Assembly: GCF_900108565.1 (NCBI RefSeq) | Contig: NZ_LT629971.1 | Location: 4,464,001-4,528,000, forward strand | DNA from: Mycolicibacterium rutilum | Lineage (GTDB): Bacteria > Actinomycetota > Actinomycetes > Mycobacteriales > Mycobacteriaceae | Direction of reading: 5' to 3' | Length of the DNA stretch: 64,000 nucleotides | Part shown: piece after piece, positions 56,511 through 64,000 of the stretch | Layout: the number at the start of each line of letters is the position of its first letter | Numbering within the stretch: the stretch's first letter is position 1 | The notes under the pieces: generated by a model | Databases searched by the model: none | What the model was told of the DNA's origin: nothing | What the model saw: the letters and a program-made list of their open reading frames with translations, nothing else | Translations under genes and position numbers: made by a program

Positions 56511-56516
56511 GCTGAG

Positions 56517-58223
56517 GTGGCAGCCCGCCTCCGTTCGTTCAGCTCGTCGATTGCCCGATGGCACGCCGACGAACCGCCGGTCGGGTCCCCCCTCAACGAC
56601 GCCGAGGTCATCGCGCTGCGCCACACCCGGCTGTTCGGGGCGACCGGCACGGTGCTGATGGCGATCGGCGCGCTCGGCGTCGGTGCCCGCCCGGTGGTGC
56701 AGGACCCCACGTTCGGCGTGCGGCTGCTGAACCTGCCGTCGCGCATCCAGACGGTGTCGCTGACGATGACCACCACCGGCGCGGTGATGATGGCGCTGGC
56801 CTGGCTGATGCTGGGCAGGTTCGCCCTCGGGTCCCGGCGCATGTCGCGCAGCCAACTGGATCGCCTGCTGTGGCTGTGGGTGCTGCCGCTGCTGATCGCG
56901 CCGCCGATGTACAGCCGCGACGTCTACTCCTACCTGGCGCAGAGCGAGATCGCGGTCAACGGGCTCGACCCCTACCGGGTGGGGCCCGCGCCGGGGCTCG
57001 GCCTCGACCACGTGTTCACCCTGTCGGTGCCGAACATGTGGCGCGAGACGCCCGCGCCCTACGGTCCGCTGTTCCTGTGGATCGGACAGGGAATCTCGGC
57101 GCTCACCGGCGAGAACATCGTCGCCGCGGTGCTGTGTCACCGGCTGGTGGTGCTGCTGGGCGTCGGGCTGATCGTGTGGGCGGTCCCGCGGCTCGCGCGC
57201 CGCTGCGGTGTCGCCGAGGTGAGCGCGCTGTGGCTCGGCGCGGCCAACCCGCTGCTGATCATGCATCTGGTCGCGGGCATCCACAACGAGGCGTTGATGC
57301 TGGGCCTGATGCTGGCCGGCACCGAGTTCGCGCTGCGCGGGGTCGACGCGGCCGCGCCGCTGCTCCCCCGCCCGCTGAGCTGGCCGCACGGCCGGGAGGG
57401 CTGGTCCCGCTGGTGGCCGGCGGCGATGCTGCTGCTCGGCGTCGTGCTGATCACCATGTCGTCGCAGGTCAAGCTGCCCTCGCTGCTGGCGCTGGGCTTC
57501 GTGGCGATGGCACTGGCCTGGCGGTGGGGCGGCACGGTCAAGGCGTTCTTCCTGGCCGGCGGCTCCCTGACCGCGGTGTCGGTCGCGGTGATGGCGCTCA
57601 TCGGGTGGGCCAGCGGCCTGGGGTTCGGCTGGATCTTCACGCTCGGCACCGCCAACGTCGTGCGCAGCTGGATGTCGCTGCCCACGCTGCTGGCGCTGGG
57701 CACGGGCCAGGTCGGCATCCTGCTCGGCCTGGGCGACCACACGACCGCGGTGCTCGGCCTCACCCGCGCCATCGGCGTGTCGATCATCGCGATCCTGGTC
57801 ACCTGGCTACTGCTGGCCGTGCTGCGCGGCCGACTGCATCCGGTGGGCGGGCTCGGCGTCGCTCTGGGCATGACGGTGCTGCTGTTCCCGGTGGTCCAGC
57901 CCTGGTACGTGCTGTGGGCGGTGCTGCCGCTGGCCGCGTGGGCGACGCGCCCCGCGTTCCGCAGCGCGACGATCGTGGTGACGTTGGCCGTCGGGATCTT
58001 CGGGCCGACCGCCAACGGCGACCGGTTCACGTTGTTCCAGATCCTGCTGGCCGTCGCCGCGAGCACCGTGGTCGCGTTGCTGCTCATTCTGCTGACCTAC
58101 AACCGGCTGCCGTGGCGGGCCGTGAAGACGCTGCCGCCCGACCACCCGTCCTCGTCGCCGCCACCGGCGCCGCAGCCGGTGCGGCCCAGCCGGACCACCG
58201 ACGCCTACGCTGAATCCCCGTGA
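56517..58223 (+). CDS. mptB: Alpha-(1->6)-mannopyranosyltransferase MptB-like
   Basis: 568 residues, GT-C fold membrane glycosyltransferase using polyprenyl-phosphomannose. About 12-13 hydrophobic helices. The first outer loop carries MYSRDVYSYLAQSE (about residues 130-143) with the catalytic-type Asp of GT-C enzymes, followed by YGPLFLWIGQG. The homologue Rv1459c is MptB, acting in lipomannan/lipoarabinomannan core synthesis. GTG start, leaderless. Its stop overlaps the ABC ATPase start by 4 bp, tying mannan synthesis to this exporter. Confidence 0.92.
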   Translation: MAARLRSFSSSIARWHADEPPVGSPLNDAEVIALRHTRLFGATGTVLMAIGALGVGARPVVQDPTFGVRLLNLPSRIQTVSLTMTTTGAVMMALAWLMLGRFALGSRRMSRSQLDRLLWLWVLPLLIAPPMYSRDVYSYLAQSEIAVNGLDPYRVGPAPGLGLDHVFTLSVPNMWRETPAPYGPLFLWIGQGISALTGENIVAAVLCHRLVVLLGVGLIVWAVPRLARRCGVAEVSALWLGAANPLLIMHLVAGIHNEALMLGLMLAGTEFALRGVDAAAPLLPRPLSWPHGREGWSRWWPAAMLLLGVVLITMSSQVKLPSLLALGFVAMALAWRWGGTVKAFFLAGGSLTAVSVAVMALIGWASGLGFGWIFTLGTANVVRSWMSLPTLLALGTGQVGILLGLGDHTTAVLGLTRAIGVSIIAILVTWLLLAVLRGRLHPVGGLGVALGMTVLLFPVVQPWYVLWAVLPLAAWATRPAFRSATIVVTLAVGIFGPTANGDRFTLFQILLAVAASTVVALLLILLTYNRLPWRAVKTLPPDHPSSSPPPAPQPVRPSRTTDAYAESP

Positions 58224-59155
58224 CGCAGCTAGGGGCCGCTCACCCCGTGCGACTGCACGGGGTGACCAAGCGCTACGGGGCGACCGTGGCGGTGGCCGAA
58301 CTCGATCTCGAGGTGCACACGGCCGAGGTGTTCGCCCTGCTGGGCCCGAACGGCGCCGGCAAGACCACCACGGTCGAGATGTGCGAGGGCTTCATCAAGC
58401 CCGACTCCGGCACGATCGAGATCTTCGGGCTCGACCCGTCCGCCGACAACGCCCGGGTGCGCGAACGCATCGGCGTGATGCTGCAGGGCGGCGGCGGTTA
58501 TCCGGCGGCCCGCGCCGGCGAGATGCTCGACCTCGTCGCGGCCTACGCCGCCAACCCATTGGACCCGGCCTGGCTGATGGACACGCTCGGGCTGACCGAG
58601 GCGGCCAAGACCACCTACCGCAGGCTGTCGGGCGGGCAGCAACAGCGCCTGGCGCTGGCCTGTGCGGTCGTCGGCCGGCCCGAGCTGGTGTTCCTCGACG
58701 AGCCGACCGCCGGTATGGATGCCCATGCACGAATCGTGGTGTGGGAGTTGATCGACGGGCTGCGCCGCGACGGCGTGACCGTGGTGCTGACCACCCATCA
58801 GCTGACCGAGGCCGAGGAGCTAGCCGACCGGATCATGATCATCGACCACGGCGTGCCCGTCGCCACCGGCACCCCCGAGGAGCTGATGCGCAGCGGCGCC
58901 GAGAACCAGCTGCGGTTCCGTGCGCCGCGCATGCTGGACCTGTCGCTGCTGGTGTCGGCGCTGCCGGAGAGCTATCAGGCCACCGAGACCGCGCCGGGTG
59001 AATACCTGGTCGAGGGCGCGATCAACCCGCAGGTGCTGGCGGCGGTCACCGCGTGGTGCGCCCGGCTCAACGTGCTGGCCACCGACATGCGCGTCGAACA
59101 GCGCAGTCTCGAAGACGTTTTCCTGGAGCTGACGGGGCGGGAGTTGCGGCCGTGA
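58220..59155 (+). CDS. ABC transporter ATP-binding protein
   Basis: 311 residues, DrrA/CcmA-type ATPase. Walker A GPNGAGKTT (about 41-49), signature LSGGQQQRLALA (about 136-147), Walker B LVFLDEPTAGMD, switch histidine TTHQLTEAEE. The C-terminal 85 residues form the DrrA-type regulatory domain. GTG start overlaps mptB by 4 bp, and the permease start overlaps this stop by 4 bp. The cargo is unknown; a cell-wall lipid or polyprenyl substrate fits the operon. Confidence 0.92.
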   Translation: MTQLGAAHPVRLHGVTKRYGATVAVAELDLEVHTAEVFALLGPNGAGKTTTVEMCEGFIKPDSGTIEIFGLDPSADNARVRERIGVMLQGGGGYPAARAGEMLDLVAAYAANPLDPAWLMDTLGLTEAAKTTYRRLSGGQQQRLALACAVVGRPELVFLDEPTAGMDAHARIVVWELIDGLRRDGVTVVLTTHQLTEAEELADRIMIIDHGVPVATGTPEELMRSGAENQLRFRAPRMLDLSLLVSALPESYQATETAPGEYLVEGAINPQVLAAVTAWCARLNVLATDMRVEQRSLEDVFLELTGRELRP

Positions 59156-59928
59156 CGACGAATCGCTTTGCGCCGGGGACGTTTTCGCCGGCACCGGGAC
59201 CGGCCAGCGTGCAGAAGATGCTGACCGCGCAGTTCGGCCTGGAGTTGCGGCTGCTGCTGCGCAACGGCGAGCAGCTGCTGTTGACGATGTTCATCCCGAT
59301 CACGCTGCTGATCGGGTTGACACTGTTGCCGTTGGGCGACTTCGGCCCGAACCGGGCGGCGACGTTCGTCCCCGCGATCATGGCGTTGGCGGTGATCTCG
59401 ACGGCGTTCACCGGGCAGGCGATCGCGGTGGCGTTCGATCGCCGCTACGGCGCGCTCAAGCGGCTGGGGGCGACCGCCCTGCCGGTGTGGGGAATCATCG
59501 CGGGCAAGTCGCTGGCGGTGGTCGCGGTCGTGATCCTGCAGTCGATCGTGTTGGGCGCGATCGGTTTTGCGCTGGGCTGGCGCCCGCACCTGGCGGGGCT
59601 GGCCCTCGGTGCGGTGATCATCGCGCTGGGCACCGCGGGCTTCGCCGCGCTGGGCCTGTTGCTGGGCGGCACGCTGCGCGCCGAGATCGTGCTGGCCGTC
59701 GCCAACCTGTTGTGGTTCGTGTTCGCCGGGCTCGGTGCGCTCACGCTCGAAGGCGGCATGGTGCCGTCGGCGCTGCAGTGGGTGGCGCGGCTGACCCCGT
59801 CGGGCGCGCTGACCGAGGCGCTGTCGCGGGCGATGAGCCTGTCAGTGGACTGGTTCGGCCTGCTCGTGCTCGCGGTGTGGGGCGGCGTCGCGGCGCTGTG
59901 CGCGCTGCGCTGGTTCCGCTTCACCTGA
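59152..59928 (+). CDS. ABC-2 type transporter permease
   Basis: 258 residues with six hydrophobic helices, ABC-2 family. A short cytoplasmic N-terminus (MTTNRFAPGTFSPAPGPA) leads into QFGLELRLLLRNGEQLLLTMFIPITLL, a typical amphipathic entry helix and first TM. It partners with the ATPase upstream (GTGA overlap), forming a two-component exporter. Its last 87 bp are overlapped on the opposite strand by the DAPG-hydrolase-like gene. Confidence 0.88.
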   Translation: MTTNRFAPGTFSPAPGPASVQKMLTAQFGLELRLLLRNGEQLLLTMFIPITLLIGLTLLPLGDFGPNRAATFVPAIMALAVISTAFTGQAIAVAFDRRYGALKRLGATALPVWGIIAGKSLAVVAVVILQSIVLGAIGFALGWRPHLAGLALGAVIIALGTAGFAALGLLLGGTLRAEIVLAVANLLWFVFAGLGALTLEGGMVPSALQWVARLTPSGALTEALSRAMSLSVDWFGLLVLAVWGGVAALCALRWFRFT

Positions 59929-60537
59929 GACGAGTTGCGGCAGCAGGTATTCGAGTTGGCCCACCTCCTCGATGTTGTGCCTGACCCACGCTTCTGCCTT
60001 CGCGGCCACGAACTTGCGCCGGAGCACGGCGTTCACCGGCGCGAACAACGCCGAGCGGGCACCGAGGTCCATCACGGTCACGTAGTGCACACCGTCGGCG
60101 CCGGCCGACCAGGTGTGTTCGAGTTGGAAGACCGGGACGCCGGCGATGCGCTTGACCAGCCGGATGCCGGTCTCGTCGAGCTTCTCGACGCGGGCGAGCT
60201 CGTCGATGGCGTATTCCGGTCGCGCACCGAACGCCTCGACCATCCGGAACCGGGCGCCGTCGGCCGCACCGCCACCGGGCGCGGGGCGCGCGAGCTCCCA
60301 TCGGATGTGGTCGAGGGGATGCCAGGCGAGGTAGCGGTCGATCACCTCACCGCCGTAGAGCATGGTCTCGCCCAGATGGCTGAACCAGTCGAGCAGCATC
60401 GCCGGGGCCAGCCCGCGCAATGGCCGGTGGTCGATCGTGATGCGCCGGCGGCCGCGCGGATAGTCGAGGTGGCGCACGGTCGCGGTGTCGACCGAGCGCA
60501 GCGGATAGAGCACGGGACGGGGCTGAGGCAGTTGCAT
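59842..60537 (-). CDS. DAPG hydrolase (PhlG)-like protein
   Basis: 231 residues. The block WVRHNIEEVGQLEYLLPQL (about 185-203) matches the His/Glu zinc-binding region of PhlG, which cleaves a C-C bond of diacetylphloroglucinol. LAWHPLDHIRWEL (about 69-81) supplies further histidines. Related genes occur in many soil actinomycetes and probably act on other acyl-phenols or ketones. The ATG at 60537 has a GGAGG site. The last 28 residues (GEAEPAQRAQ...) are polar and are coded entirely antisense to the permease gene, so they may be a non-functional tail. Confidence 0.72.
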   Translation of the reverse strand: MQLPQPRPVLYPLRSVDTATVRHLDYPRGRRRITIDHRPLRGLAPAMLLDWFSHLGETMLYGGEVIDRYLAWHPLDHIRWELARPAPGGGAADGARFRMVEAFGARPEYAIDELARVEKLDETGIRLVKRIAGVPVFQLEHTWSAGADGVHYVTVMDLGARSALFAPVNAVLRRKFVAAKAEAWVRHNIEEVGQLEYLLPQLVSGEAEPAQRAQRRDAAPHREHEQAEPVH

Positions 60538-60548
60538 CAGGAACCTCC

Positions 60549-60614
60549 AAGATACGGTAGCGTTTCTTATAGTTCGAGAGTAGGCAGCTCGGTTAAGATA
60601 CGCAAGCGTTTCTT
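60549..60614. promoter_or_regulatory. Two 20-bp TetR operators between hydrolase and TetR genes
   Basis: AAGATACGGTAGCGTTTCTT (60549-60568) and AAGATACGCAAGCGTTTCTT (60595-60614). The copies differ at two central bases, and each is a near-perfect dyad (AAGATACG versus CGTTTCTT). Centres are 46 bp apart. The left one lies 12 bp before the hydrolase ATG, the right one 14 bp before the TetR ATG. Confidence 0.8.
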
Positions 60615-60627
60615 CTAAGGAGGTCGG

Positions 60628-61197
60628 ATGTCGCGTCGGCGCGGTGATGAGCTCGATGCGGCGATCCGCACGGCGGTCCTGCAGATCCTGGCCGAGCACG
60701 GCCCGGCCGGGGTGACGATGGAGGCCGTCGCCGCCGCGGCGCGGACCAGCAAGCCCGTGCTCTACCGCCGCTGGCCGGATGCGCCGGCGCTGCTGCGCGA
60801 CACGCTGCTCGGCATCGCGACCGCCGCGATCCCCCACGAGGACACCGGCAGTTACCGCGGCGACATGCTCGCGGTGCTGCGCGGGTGGGCGGCGTTGTTC
60901 ACCGGACCGCAGGCCGCGCTGATCCGTTCGGCGATCGGCGCGGCCGCCCACGACTCCGAACTCACCGAGGCGTTCCGCGCCGGCGTCATCGGATGGCGCA
61001 AGGCGGAGATGGCCGCACTGCTCGCGCGCGGGATCGAACGTGGCGACGTGCGCGCCGACGTCCCGGTCGAGATCGCCCGCGAGTTGGGCCAGAGCGTGCT
61101 GTGGCACCGCCTGCTGATCACCGGCGACCCGATCGACGACGCGCTGGTCGTGCAGCTCGTCGACGAGGTGCTGATCCCGTTCGTGGCGCCGCGCTGA
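60628..61197 (+). CDS. TetR/AcrR family repressor of the divergent hydrolase
   Basis: 189 residues. Helix-turn-helix VTMEAVAAAARTSKPVLYRRW (about 31-51), followed by an all-helical ligand domain (TetR_C type). The ATG follows an AAGGAGG ribosome site. The 90-bp gap to the hydrolase holds two matching operators, so this protein very likely represses both itself and the hydrolase and is released by the hydrolase substrate or product. Confidence 0.88.
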   Translation: MSRRRGDELDAAIRTAVLQILAEHGPAGVTMEAVAAAARTSKPVLYRRWPDAPALLRDTLLGIATAAIPHEDTGSYRGDMLAVLRGWAALFTGPQAALIRSAIGAAAHDSELTEAFRAGVIGWRKAEMAALLARGIERGDVRADVPVEIARELGQSVLWHRLLITGDPIDDALVVQLVDEVLIPFVAPR

Positions 61198-61203
61198 CCC
61201 GCT

Positions 61204-61218
61204 ACTACGGGTTGTAGT
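61204..61218. promoter_or_regulatory. Inverted repeat upstream of ctaA
   Basis: ACTAC-GGGTT-GTAGT, perfect 5-bp arms, just after the TetR stop and upstream of the ctaA -10 element, so it overlaps the -35 zone. Possible redox or copper operator, unproven. Confidence 0.35.
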
Positions 61219-61228
61219 TGCGCTGCTC

Positions 61229-61234
61229 TACCAT
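61229..61234 (+). promoter_or_regulatory. Leaderless -10 element of ctaA
   Basis: TACCAT, 6 nt before the GTG at 61241. Confidence 0.5.
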
Positions 61235-61240
61235 CGGTAC

Positions 61241-62191
61241 GTGCGACGCGTGTTCCTGCGGCTGGTCGATCTGCTACCGCTGCCCAGCCTGCGGGCCCAG
61301 CGCGTCATCGCCCTGCTGGTCATCCTCACCCAGGGCGGGATCTCGGTCACCGGCGCGATTGTGCGCGTCACCGCCTCGGGTCTCGGCTGTCCGACGTGGC
61401 CGCAGTGCTTCCCGGGCAGCTTCACGCCGGTGCCGGTTGCCGAGGTGCCCGTCGTGCACCAGGCGGTCGAGTTCGGCAATCGGCTGATCACGTTCCTGGT
61501 CGTGCTCACCGCCGCCGCGGCGGTGCTCGCGGTGATTCGTGCCCGCCGGCGGCGCGAAGTCCTGGTCTATGCGTGGCTGATGCCCGCCTCAACCGTCGTG
61601 CAGGCGGTGATCGGCGGGATCACCGTGCTGACCGGGCTGCTGTGGTGGACGGTCGCCATCCACCTGCTGGCGTCGATGACCATGGTCTGGTTGTCGGTGC
61701 TGTTGTTCGTCAAGATCGGCGAGCCCGACGACGGGGTGCCTACCCGGCGGGCACCCAAGATCCTGCGCCGGCTCGCCCTGCTCAGCGCGCTGGCGCTGGC
61801 CGCCGTGCTGGTGACCGGGACGCTGGTGACCGGCGCCGGTCCGCACGCCGGCGACAAGAGCGTCGACCGGACGATCCCGCGCCTCGAGGTCGAGATCACC
61901 ACGCTGGTCCACCTGCACTCGTCGCTGCTGGTGGCCTATCTGTCCCTGCTCGTCGGTCTTGGTTTTGGGCTGCTCGCGGTGCGGGCGCCGCGGCCGGTGC
62001 TCGTCCGGCTCGGCGTGCTGCTCGTGCTCGTGGTGGCACAGGGGTTGGTCGGCACGGTGCAGTTCTTCACCGGGGTGCCGGCGGCCCTGGTCGCCGTCCA
62101 CGTCGCGGGCGCCGCGGCGTGCACCGCGGCGACCGCCGCGCTATGGGCGTCGATGCGAGAGCGGGCCGAGCCCGAACCGCTCGAGCGCTGA
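61241..62191 (+). CDS. ctaA: Heme A synthase CtaA
   Basis: 316 residues, eight hydrophobic helices in two four-helix halves. It oxidises the heme O methyl group to heme A for cytochrome aa3. The first outer loop contains the cysteine pair CPTWPQC (about residues 50-56) and the following helix starts VVHQAVEFGNR with a heme-ligand histidine; later HLHSSLL and VAVHVAGAAA supply more histidines. GTG start is leaderless. It overlaps the convergent ATP-grasp gene by 51 bp. Confidence 0.93.
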   Translation: MRRVFLRLVDLLPLPSLRAQRVIALLVILTQGGISVTGAIVRVTASGLGCPTWPQCFPGSFTPVPVAEVPVVHQAVEFGNRLITFLVVLTAAAAVLAVIRARRRREVLVYAWLMPASTVVQAVIGGITVLTGLLWWTVAIHLLASMTMVWLSVLLFVKIGEPDDGVPTRRAPKILRRLALLSALALAAVLVTGTLVTGAGPHAGDKSVDRTIPRLEVEITTLVHLHSSLLVAYLSLLVGLGFGLLAVRAPRPVLVRLGVLLVLVVAQGLVGTVQFFTGVPAALVAVHVAGAAACTAATAALWASMRERAEPEPLER

Positions 62192-63082
62192 TTCCACGGC
62201 GAGGACGAACTCGCGCTGCTGCACCCCGCGCGTGGCGTCGTCGAGCTGCGCCCAACCCAGCGACGGCTCGACCAGTTCCACCTCCAGCACGCGCGGATCG
62301 GCCCGGCCGCCGATGATGTCGACCCGCGCGTACAGGAACTCCTCCGGCTGCATGCCGAGGTGCGCGGCGGCGGCTGCGAGCGCCGCATGGCCGACGTCCC
62401 ACAGCTCGAAATCGGGATCGGCCGCGGCGAGCTGCTCCTGCGCGTAGGTGCCCGATTCGTCGAACTGCGGCGCCTCGCCGGGCGCCCGCAGGATCGGCCC
62501 CTTGGTGAACGCGTGCGATTGCGCGCCGGCGAGGAACACCAGCGCGGTCTCACCGTCCTGGACTCGTTCGTCGTAGGGCTGCACCAGCACCGTCCGCCCC
62601 GCGTCCTGCAGCCGGGCCGCATGCTCGCGCGCATCGTCGCGGTCCGAAAAGCGAAGCGTGTCAACCGAACCCGCCCCTACCGAGGGTTTGACGACGACCT
62701 CGTCGCTGTCGGGCAGGCGCACCCGCTCCCCCGGCGCGAAGAACCGGCTCGGAATCGTGGGCACCCCGGCGGCCGCGAGGTCGGCCAGATAACGCTTGTC
62801 GGTGTTCCAGGACACCACCAGCGCCGGGTTCAGCAGGTGCCGGACCCGGCGCGTCCAGCCGAGAAACTCGTCGAGCCGCTCGATGTAGTCCCACGTCGCG
62901 CGCAGGATCACCAGGTCGGCGTCCAGCGTCGCCGGATCGTCCCAGGACAGCCAGCGAGCGTGCAGGCCGCGCCCGGCCAGCGCCGCGACCAGCCCCGCGT
63001 CGTCGCCGTCGCCGTCCGGCAGGGCCGGGCAACCGGCCAACACGATGCGCGGATGGAACACGTCGGGACGGGCGAGCTTCAC
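62141..63082 (-). CDS. ATP-grasp domain protein (Rv1455-like)
   Basis: 313 residues. ATP-grasp fold: VVVKPSVGAGSVDTLRF (about 153-169) is the nucleotide-binding lysine strand, and the metal-binding end reads YARVDIIGGRADPRVLEVELVEPSLG (about 254-280), with Asp and Glu ligands. The N-terminus is a pre-ATP-grasp domain (GCPALPDGDGDDAGLVAAL). Related to RimK/glutathione-synthetase ligases; substrates unknown. GTG 63082 is leaderless (TATCCT 7 nt upstream). It is divergent from qor. Confidence 0.85.
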   Translation of the reverse strand: MKLARPDVFHPRIVLAGCPALPDGDGDDAGLVAALAGRGLHARWLSWDDPATLDADLVILRATWDYIERLDEFLGWTRRVRHLLNPALVVSWNTDKRYLADLAAAGVPTIPSRFFAPGERVRLPDSDEVVVKPSVGAGSVDTLRFSDRDDAREHAARLQDAGRTVLVQPYDERVQDGETALVFLAGAQSHAFTKGPILRAPGEAPQFDESGTYAQEQLAAADPDFELWDVGHAALAAAAAHLGMQPEEFLYARVDIIGGRADPRVLEVELVEPSLGWAQLDDATRGVQQREFVLAVESALERFGLGPLSHRRP

Positions 63083-63089
63083 GGAAGGC

Positions 63090-63095
63090 AGGATA
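63090..63095 (-). promoter_or_regulatory. Leaderless -10 element of the ATP-grasp gene
   Basis: TATCCT on the minus strand, 7 nt before the GTG at 63082. On the plus strand the same bases form part of the AGGA ribosome site of qor. Confidence 0.5.
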
Positions 63096-63100
63096 GAACC

Positions 63101-64000
63101 ATGTACGCCATCGAAGTCGCCGAGACCGGCGGACCCGAAGTCCTCACCTACGTCGAGAAGCCGCAACCCACGCCCGGGCCCGGCGAGGTGCTCATCAAGG
63201 CCGAGGCGATCGGGGTGAACTTCCTCGACACCTACTTCCGCTCCGGTCAGTATCCGCGGGAGACGCCGTTCATCCTCGGCAACGAGGTGTGCGGCACCGT
63301 CGAGGCCGTCGGCGACGATGTGGCCGCGCTCAAGGTCGGCGACCGGGTGGTGACCGCCCAGGCCAACGGCGCCTACGCCGAATACTCCGTCGCACCGGCC
63401 GATTTCGTCGCCTACGTGCCCGACGGCGTGAGCCCGGAGGCCGCGGCGGCGAGCCTGCTCAAGGGCATGACCGCGCACTACTTGATCAAGTCGCTGTATC
63501 CGGTGCAGCAGGGCGACTCCGTGCTGGTGCACGCCGGTGCCGGCGGCGTCGGGCTGATCCTGACGCAGTGGGCGACGAGCATGGCGGTGCGGGTGATCAC
63601 CACGGTGTCCACACCGGAGAAGGCGGAACTGTCGCGGCAGGCGGGCGCGGTGGAGGTGCTGGACTATCCGGAAGATCCCGCCGAGTTCGGCGCCAAGATC
63701 AAGGAAATGACCGAAGGTGGGGTCGCCGCCGTGTACGACGGCGTGGGTGCGGCCACGTTCGAGGCCAGCCTGGCCAGCCTCGCGGTGCGCGGCACGTTGG
63801 CTCTGTTCGGCGCGTCCAGTGGGCCGGTGCCGCCGTTCGACCCGCAGCGCCTCAACGCCGCGGGCTCGCTGTTCCTGACCCGCCCGACGCTGGTGCACTA
63901 CACCCGCACCGCCGACGAATTCGCTTGGCGGGCAGGCGAACTGCTCGACGCGATCGCATCGGGTGCGCTGACCATCACGGTCAGCCACCGCTACCCGCTG
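63101..64000 (+). CDS. qor: NADPH:quinone oxidoreductase Qor (3' end cut by window)
   Basis: 300 codons visible, continuing past the right edge (family length about 325). Zinc-less MDR-type reductase. The N-terminal domain has GVNFLDTYFRSGQYP, the NADPH motif is AGAGGVGLILTQWA (about residues 146-159), and the tail includes SLFLTRPTLVHYT. It reduces quinones one electron at a time. The ATG at 63101 has an AGGA site 7 nt upstream; it is divergent from the ATP-grasp gene with an 18-bp gap. Confidence 0.94.
   Translation, partial: MYAIEVAETGGPEVLTYVEKPQPTPGPGEVLIKAEAIGVNFLDTYFRSGQYPRETPFILGNEVCGTVEAVGDDVAALKVGDRVVTAQANGAYAEYSVAPADFVAYVPDGVSPEAAAASLLKGMTAHYLIKSLYPVQQGDSVLVHAGAGGVGLILTQWATSMAVRVITTVSTPEKAELSRQAGAVEVLDYPEDPAEFGAKIKEMTEGGVAAVYDGVGAATFEASLASLAVRGTLALFGASSGPVPPFDPQRLNAAGSLFLTRPTLVHYTRTADEFAWRAGELLDAIASGALTITVSHRYPL

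Overview
The window is chromosomal DNA of a high-GC actinomycete, almost certainly a mycobacterium. Diagnostic genes are fabG1-inhA (the mycolate FAS-II reductases), the paired peptidoglycan hydrolases ripA and ripB, the lipoarabinomannan mannosyltransferase mptB, and a eukaryote-type IleS behind a T-box leader. From memory, the gene order largely follows the M. tuberculosis stretch Rv1454c (qor) to Rv1559 (ilvA), with several local replacements that fit a non-tuberculous, fast-grower-like genome. I see no IS element, prophage, CRISPR array, rRNA or tRNA.

Layout. 1-6.5 kb: the 5' part of ilvA, an F420-type DUF385 protein, small membrane and SRPBCC proteins, and dnaE1. 6.6-13.7 kb: a TetR gene coupled to a 51-residue membrane peptide, rarD-rluD-lspA in a chain, ansA, a secreted Cys-rich protein, dinB, and an S4 protein overlapping a ferritin-like diiron protein. 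13.7-19.1 kb: ileS with its T-box leader, then a divergent locus of unknown function (half condensation domain protein, HTH protein, membrane protein) with three repeated operator-like boxes between two leaderless promoters. 19.1-25.5 kb: lipL and the methylmalonyl-CoA mutase operon mutA-mutB-meaB. 25.6-29.4 kb: a TVP38-type membrane protein, a small membrane protein, an SPFH/NfeD pair and a conserved hypothetical. 29.4-39.4 kb: fabG1-inhA-hemH, a MoxR1/DUF58/VWA cluster with a tandem VWA duplication, ripA-ripB, and a membrane protein. 39.5-50.2 kb: acn with an AcnR-like TetR, a small HTH protein, an ABC-F ATPase, an enoyl-CoA hydratase, thioredoxin, two unknown proteins, an MHS transporter, and a divergent CGNR regulator/hydrolase pair. 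50.2-56.4 kb: the complete sufRBDCSUT operon, with an intein-free sufB. 56.5-64 kb: mptB with an ABC exporter, a DAPG-hydrolase-like gene divergent from its TetR with two 20-bp operators between them, ctaA, an ATP-grasp protein, and truncated qor.

How the genes work together. Three themes stand out: envelope building (FAS-II, RipA/RipB, MptB plus ABC exporter, MoxR-VWA), metal and redox handling (SUF, aconitase, ferrochelatase, CtaA, thioredoxin) and propionate/cholesterol-type catabolism (MutAB-MeaB). Many genes have a TANNNT hexamer 6-7 nt before the start codon and no Shine-Dalgarno sequence. This is the mycobacterial leaderless pattern, and I used it to choose several starts. The least explained locus is 17.18-19.12 kb, and it is my main candidate for an undescribed system.
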